A stretch of 64,000 bases of DNA, from positions 434,001 to 498,000 of the forward strand of contig NZ_JAPFQN010000003.1 of the NCBI RefSeq assembly GCF_026241165.1. The letters are read 5' to 3'. The stretch's first letter is position 1; each line of letters begins with the position of its first letter. Positions 59,743 to 64,000 of this stretch are shown in pieces. Source of the DNA: Mangrovivirga halotolerans (lineage in GTDB: Bacteria; Bacteroidota; Bacteroidia; Cytophagales; Cyclobacteriaceae). The position numbers and the translations under genes were made by a program. The notes below the pieces were generated by a model. That model did not search any database. It saw only the letters and a list, made by a program, of their open reading frames with translations, and had not been told where the DNA came from.

Positions 59743-62715
59743 TCATCTTCCGCCGATTCTCCCAGCCAAGGTATTAAATTTCTGACTGATCTCCTGGGCA
59801 AGTTCTGTTTCACCGTTATTCTTAGCCTGGTTGGCCAATACATTTAATCCCATAAGCTGTCTTTCAGCTTCTCTGAGTTGGTATGTCTGATCGATATAAT
59901 ATTTTGAAAGATCAGCCATTCTTTCAGAGCCTATTCGAGTCATTTCAACAGCTTGTTCATGCGCACCACTTACTCCTAAAGAAGAAAGCTTGAAGAGTAT
60001 TTCAACTGTTTGTAATAGTGAAAAGTCATATGGCACAGCTTTATCAGGCATTTCATTCAAACTTTTATTAATGATTTCATGAGCTTTTTCAACTTCTCCA
60101 TCATTTATCAGTCCTTCAGCCAAAGCATTTAAGGCATATCTGTGGTTTTGAACAAATCCTCTGTAATCTTCATTGTAATACGAATCAGGATTATCCAACT
60201 CTCTGAATCTCCACTTTTCCATGACATTTTTATACATCTGGTCAGTGTCAGTAGCTTCTACAAAATCAGAGTTATTCATTCTTGCAGGTACAAGTCTGTA
60301 GGTTAATCCTTCCTGAACCAGGTAATCCTGAATATCGAATCGTACAGATCTCATAGAAGTTGAATTGAAGTAAATTGGTCTTTCCCAATTGTTGCCAGCT
60401 ATCAGATCGAGGATCATGAAATCATTTTTGTACAGACCATTTCCTTTCACGTTAAACCACATATTGTTAACTAAGCCGCTGTGATATTTTTCCGGAACAA
60501 TTGAAGCAGCTTTTGCTGAATCAACAGGTAAGAAAAATTTCTTTGATAGTAAGCGAGCATAATCTTTTCCGTCAAATGTGGTGATTATAGATTTTGAGCC
60601 TTTATTCAACAGGTTAAGATATTCCTTGATATTCACTCCATTCTCATCGATCTTTTGATTCGAAGGAACGTAAGGGAGGTAATCAACAGGACCACCTTGC
60701 TGGATCATATCTATTGAAAGAGTAAATGGCAATGGATCAGATTCGTACGCCTGGCGATGCATTTGTTCAATATACCAGTCAGTATTAAAGTAAGACAATA
60801 CAATTACTCTAACATCAGTTCTTACTCCTTCAACTTCCTGAAGGTACCATAGAGGGAAGGTGTCGTTATCACCACCTGTAAATAAGATTGCATTTGGAGC
60901 ACATGATTCCAGATAGTTTCTTGCTGCATCGACAGAGAAATACCTGTTACTTCTGTCATGGTCATCCCAGTTTTCTGCGGCTAAGATCACAGGTACAATC
61001 ATCGATATTATAAAGGCAAAACTTACTCTGGCAGTACTATTTTTTATAGCATTCTTGAAAATGTCTGCAATAGCCATGACTCCAAAGCCTATCCAAATAC
61101 AAAATGCGTAGAAACTACCTGCATAAATATAATCTCTTTCTCGTGGCTCTGAAGGAGGAGAGTTAAGATACATTACCAGGGCAACACCTAGCAATAGGAA
61201 TAATAATGTGATGATTATTCCGGTTTTTTGATTTTTTGAGAAATTAAAGACCAGTCCTAGCAACCCTAGTAATAATGGAAGCATGAAATACTGATTTCGG
61301 GCTTTGTTTTCTTTAATTTCATACGGGAGTCCTGCGTCAGATTGCCATGGAGTCATCCAGCCTGCATCCTGAATATCACTTTCTCTTCCAGCAAAATTCC
61401 ACATAAAGTAACGCAGGTACATATGTCCTATCTGGTGACTAAACATAAAGTAGAGGTTGTCTCCAAAGTTCGGGTCTTCACCTTTTTGTAAACCAAGCAT
61501 GGCTCTGTATTGCTGCTGGTATCGGGCTTCAGAATTCCATATTCTTGGAAAGAAATGAGTTTCAGCCCATTCATTTTCTACTTTATAATCAGCAATCTCG
61601 TACTTATCTTTTCCTTTAACATAAACAGGCTCGCCTGAAACCTGGTCTTGTAATTCAGTGTTGTAATAAGGACCAAACAAAAGAGGTCGGCTGCCATATT
61701 GTTCCCTTTTTAGATAAGAAACGAAAGACATTACATCCTGAGGGTCGTTTTCATCTATTGGTGGGTTGTAATTTGAACGAATCACAACCATTGTATAAGA
61801 GGAATAACCAATTAAAATAAAAGTTAATGCAAGAAGTATAGTGTTAGGATTGACCAATCCTTTCTTTTGAGTGAACCATACACCAAAGATCAGTCCGCCA
61901 AATAATAATAAACAGAAAAATATGATTCCAGATCCGAATCCTAAGCCAAGGCTATTGACAAAGAATACCTCGAATTTACCTGCGATAGAAGGTAATCCTG
62001 GGATAATACCTATCTGAATAATCCCTACAATTACTAAACCCAGAATAATTGCGATCAGGCCTCCTTTTAAAGAAGACTTATTTTCCCGGTATTTGAAGTA
62101 CATTATTAAAGCAAGGGCAGGAATTGTTACAAGGTTCAATAAGTGCACACCAATTGAAAGACCGACCATATAGGCAATGAGTAATAACCATCTATTGGCC
62201 ATTCTCTGGTCATCAACAAGTTCCCATTTAAGCATTGCCCAAACCACAAAAGCGGTAAAGAAAGATGAAAGAGCATAAACTTCAGCTTCAACTGCCGAAA
62301 ACCAAAAAGTGTCGCTAAAAGTATATGCTAATGCTCCAACTATTCCTGAGGCGATTAGTAGAAATCCTTGTTCTTTAGTTTCCTGGCCTATTTTAGCACT
62401 TAGAAGCTTTCTTCCAAATAATACTATTGTCCAGTATAAAAACAATATTGTAAATCCACTGGCAATAACGCTCAGCATATTTATTGAAAACGCAACTTTG
62501 GTTACATCATCTGTAAACATGCTGAAAAACCTGCCAAGCATTAAAAATAAAGGAGCTCCTGGAGGATGAGGAACTTCAAGCTTATATGATACAGCAATAA
62601 ACTCTCCGCAATCCCAAAAGCTTGCAGTTTCTTCAACGGTCAAAGTATAAACAATGGTGGCAATGATAAAAAGTAGCCATCCCGTGATGTTATTTATCCT
62701 TCTAAAATCTTTCAT
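59743..62715 (-). CDS. GT117 (DUF2723/TMEM260-like) multi-span membrane protein
   Basis: 990 residues. The N-terminal half holds about thirteen hydrophobic segments and an acidic loop after the first helix (YTLTVEETASFWDCGEFIAVSYKLEVPHPPGAPLF), the DUF2723 signature and a GT-C-type feature. A large soluble region follows with DRSNRYFSVDAARNYLESC, GGDNDTFPLWYLQEVEGVRTDVRV and a C-terminal helical repeat portion. Human TMEM260, the eukaryotic relative in GT117, is a protein O-mannosyltransferase. A comparable role here is inference, and would match the manC gene nearby. The gene has an independent terminator at its 3' end. Confidence 0.88.
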   Translation of the reverse strand: MKDFRRINNITGWLLFIIATIVYTLTVEETASFWDCGEFIAVSYKLEVPHPPGAPLFLMLGRFFSMFTDDVTKVAFSINMLSVIASGFTILFLYWTIVLFGRKLLSAKIGQETKEQGFLLIASGIVGALAYTFSDTFWFSAVEAEVYALSSFFTAFVVWAMLKWELVDDQRMANRWLLLIAYMVGLSIGVHLLNLVTIPALALIMYFKYRENKSSLKGGLIAIILGLVIVGIIQIGIIPGLPSIAGKFEVFFVNSLGLGFGSGIIFFCLLLFGGLIFGVWFTQKKGLVNPNTILLALTFILIGYSSYTMVVIRSNYNPPIDENDPQDVMSFVSYLKREQYGSRPLLFGPYYNTELQDQVSGEPVYVKGKDKYEIADYKVENEWAETHFFPRIWNSEARYQQQYRAMLGLQKGEDPNFGDNLYFMFSHQIGHMYLRYFMWNFAGRESDIQDAGWMTPWQSDAGLPYEIKENKARNQYFMLPLLLGLLGLVFNFSKNQKTGIIITLLFLLLGVALVMYLNSPPSEPRERDYIYAGSFYAFCIWIGFGVMAIADIFKNAIKNSTARVSFAFIISMIVPVILAAENWDDHDRSNRYFSVDAARNYLESCAPNAILFTGGDNDTFPLWYLQEVEGVRTDVRVIVLSYFNTDWYIEQMHRQAYESDPLPFTLSIDMIQQGGPVDYLPYVPSNQKIDENGVNIKEYLNLLNKGSKSIITTFDGKDYARLLSKKFFLPVDSAKAASIVPEKYHSGLVNNMWFNVKGNGLYKNDFMILDLIAGNNWERPIYFNSTSMRSVRFDIQDYLVQEGLTYRLVPARMNNSDFVEATDTDQMYKNVMEKWRFRELDNPDSYYNEDYRGFVQNHRYALNALAEGLINDGEVEKAHEIINKSLNEMPDKAVPYDFSLLQTVEILFKLSSLGVSGAHEQAVEMTRIGSERMADLSKYYIDQTYQLREAERQLMGLNVLANQAKNNGETELAQEISQKFNTLAGRIGGR

Positions 62716-62806
62716 GAATTGTTTTTAGGTTCACTAACTCGGGCGAAAATAAGAAATTATTGAGGATATGTCAGTTAATTCTTGTTAATAATTACTTATT
62801 CTATAT

Positions 62807-62842
62807 TAAAACAAAGGACATCCCTGTTTAGAGATGTCCTTT
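62807..62842 (-). terminator. Terminator of the PorE-like gene
   Basis: Arms AAAGGACATC / GATGTCCTTT with a ten-base loop, and on the minus strand TTTGTTTTAA follows. It lies 28 bases after the stop of the OmpA-domain gene. Confidence 0.7.
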
Positions 62843-62869
62843 CAGATTTTTAGGTAAGCCTTGTTTGTT

Positions 62870-64000
62870 TTATAACGATTGTTCCTTGTTAAGATCTACA
62901 ATTCGAACATCTACCCTTCGACTTTCTTCTTTGGATAAATTTGAATTGTCCACAGCACCATATCCTTTCGCTATGATTCTTCTCCTAACAATTCCTCGTG
63001 TATTGAAGTAATTCAGAACTTCTTTAGCTCTTTCATTACTTAATTTTCTATTTGTTTCTTCGTCTCCATCCTGTGATGCGTAACCTGATATTTCAAGTCC
63101 TAATACAGGGTTGTCATCTATTAATTTGAGCATTTCTGCTAGCTTTTCCTTATCAGATTCTTGCATATCAGCTTCCCCAACATTAAAGTAAATTGACACT
63201 TTTTCATTTAGAAGACTCTCATCATAATCTGATCCGGAAATCTTTTTTCCGTCTTCATCAGATGCTTCTTTTGAAACGTTAAATGTCGGTAAACTGAATA
63301 TTGGCTCTCCATCTATCATGCGCTTTTCCAGACTCTCCTCACCATTCTCATCGTAGTAATATTTCTGAGATGCATGTTGGATCTTATCATTACTTGAGTC
63401 ATCGAAGTCAAATTCTTCTACAGGATTAGTAGCAAACATTATAGTCATAAGGTAATCCAGAGCGATAGTATCAGAAGTAGCAATGATGCCATCCATGATA
63501 TCTAAAAGATCGAGGCTATCACTTTTTATCAGCTTTGCCTCATTTGCCATTCTTGGTGAAATTTTAGTTTCGTTTTCAGTATCATAGAATACGTTGCTCA
63601 CTTTAACCTCCTGACCAACTACCACATCAAATTGCTTTATCGGAGTAAGTAAAATGCGCTGGTATAACTCGTAGAAATATTCCTGATCCGGTACATCAAT
63701 CGCAATAGTGTACGGTAAGTAATTTTCTGATTCAACTATTAGGTCATAGCTTTTTCCCGGAGGAAATATTATTAAATATTCACCTTTTTCATTCGGAGAA
63801 TATACATATTCCACCTTATTTCCTGAACTTTTCTCAACGACTTTGATCTTTGAATTGATTGGGTTCTTAGTTTCTCCATCAAGTATTAACCCTTTAATCA
63901 ATGTCAAAGCAATATTATTTCCTCCCTCTGGCATTTCAAAGAAGTAAATATCCTGTCCACCTTGTCCGCCAATTCGATCAGAAGAAAAGTAGCCTGTTTC
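62870..64000 (-). CDS. PorE-like OmpA-family protein (C-terminal part)
   Basis: 376 residues are visible; the 5' end is beyond the window, with an open frame to base 64000. The first 22 residues read GYFSSDRIGGQGGQDIYFF, the end of a PD40/WD40-like propeller. A carboxypeptidase regulatory-like domain follows (IKGLILDGETKNPINSKIKVVEK). From about residue 265 an OmpA peptidoglycan-binding domain is present (EISGYASQDGDEETNRKLSNERA and VRRRIIAKGYGAVDNSNLSKEESRRVDVRIV). This order matches PorE, a T9SS protein that links the system to peptidoglycan. A TPR head should lie upstream. T9SS membership is inference. Confidence 0.85.
   Translation of the reverse strand, partial: ETGYFSSDRIGGQGGQDIYFFEMPEGGNNIALTLIKGLILDGETKNPINSKIKVVEKSSGNKVEYVYSPNEKGEYLIIFPPGKSYDLIVESENYLPYTIAIDVPDQEYFYELYQRILLTPIKQFDVVVGQEVKVSNVFYDTENETKISPRMANEAKLIKSDSLDLLDIMDGIIATSDTIALDYLMTIMFATNPVEEFDFDDSSNDKIQHASQKYYYDENGEESLEKRMIDGEPIFSLPTFNVSKEASDEDGKKISGSDYDESLLNEKVSIYFNVGEADMQESDKEKLAEMLKLIDDNPVLGLEISGYASQDGDEETNRKLSNERAKEVLNYFNTRGIVRRRIIAKGYGAVDNSNLSKEESRRVDVRIVDLNKEQSL

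Noticed and set aside
1-64000. tRNA, rRNA, CRISPR, IS or prophage elements
   Set aside because: All gaps are below about 210 bases. No cloverleaf, repeat array, transposase or integrase sequence was recognised in either strand.

Overview
The window reads as chromosomal DNA of a Bacteroidota bacterium, most likely a gliding, Cytophagales-like member of the phylum. The evidence is the gliding lipoprotein gene gldH next to a RicT/PSP1 gene, a secreted protein with a type IX secretion (T9SS) C-terminal sorting domain, a PorE-like OmpA protein, Bacteroidota family genes (DUF1599, BT_3928-type DoxX, GWxTD, GT117/DUF2723, SDR-type threonine dehydrogenase) and many promoters of the TTG-N17-23-TAnnTTTG type with little Shine-Dalgarno use. 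No rRNA, tRNA, CRISPR array, IS element or phage gene was seen. Placement below phylum is inference.

Layout. 1-2.1 kb: the tail of a cobalamin adenosyltransferase gene, ilvE with a clear promoter and terminator, and a small envelope protein. 2.2-4.4 kb: prfB, with the classical +1 programmed frameshift, overlaps a DegT sugar aminotransferase gene. 4.5-18.4 kb: a surface-glycan region with a TPR lipoprotein-like or periplasmic protein, a NeuD-type acyltransferase, a polytopic membrane protein, a sugar epimerase, five glycosyltransferases, a sulfotransferase and a 1175-residue PKD-repeat T9SS cargo. The last four genes are joined by 1-4 base overlaps or very short gaps. 18.5-26.6 kb: amino-acid metabolism (Lrp/AsnC regulator, aromatic amino acid decarboxylase, cystathionine beta-synthase, threonine dehydrogenase, glycine C-acetyltransferase), with a peroxiredoxin-like protein, an orphan and a lysine-rich protein between them.

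26.6-33.2 kb: c-di-AMP cyclase cdaA overlapping folP, divergent from DUF1599, a DoxX/MauE-like protein, a lone peptide-type ABC permease, aroK and an amidase. 33.2-43.3 kb: an OMPP1-type porin, a low-complexity secreted Arg/Ser/Asn/Tyr-rich protein, proS, nfeD-floA, and hemA with a WG-repeat protein. 43.4-51.7 kb: a ComEA-like helix-hairpin-helix protein, a 1339-residue superfamily I helicase, gldH, ricT and purD. 51.9-64.0 kb: HAD phosphatase, recQ, kdsD, manC, rlmB, a GWxTD protein, a methyltransferase, a GT117/TMEM260-like membrane protein and the 3' part of a PorE-like gene.

How the parts fit. manC (GDP-mannose precursor), kdsD (Kdo precursor), the glycan region, the GT117 protein and the T9SS/gliding components all point to heavy investment in cell-surface polysaccharide, surface protein export and possibly protein glycosylation. 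tdh and kbl, though on opposite strands and separated by two genes, encode the two-step threonine-to-glycine pathway. Most of the remainder is housekeeping. I found no clear new defence or mobile system. The items most worth a second look are the glycan/sulfotransferase/PKD-adhesin operon, several promoters whose spacing predicts leaderless mRNAs, the low-complexity secreted protein, the lysine-rich protein upstream of kbl, and the palindromic candidate operator of the Lrp gene.
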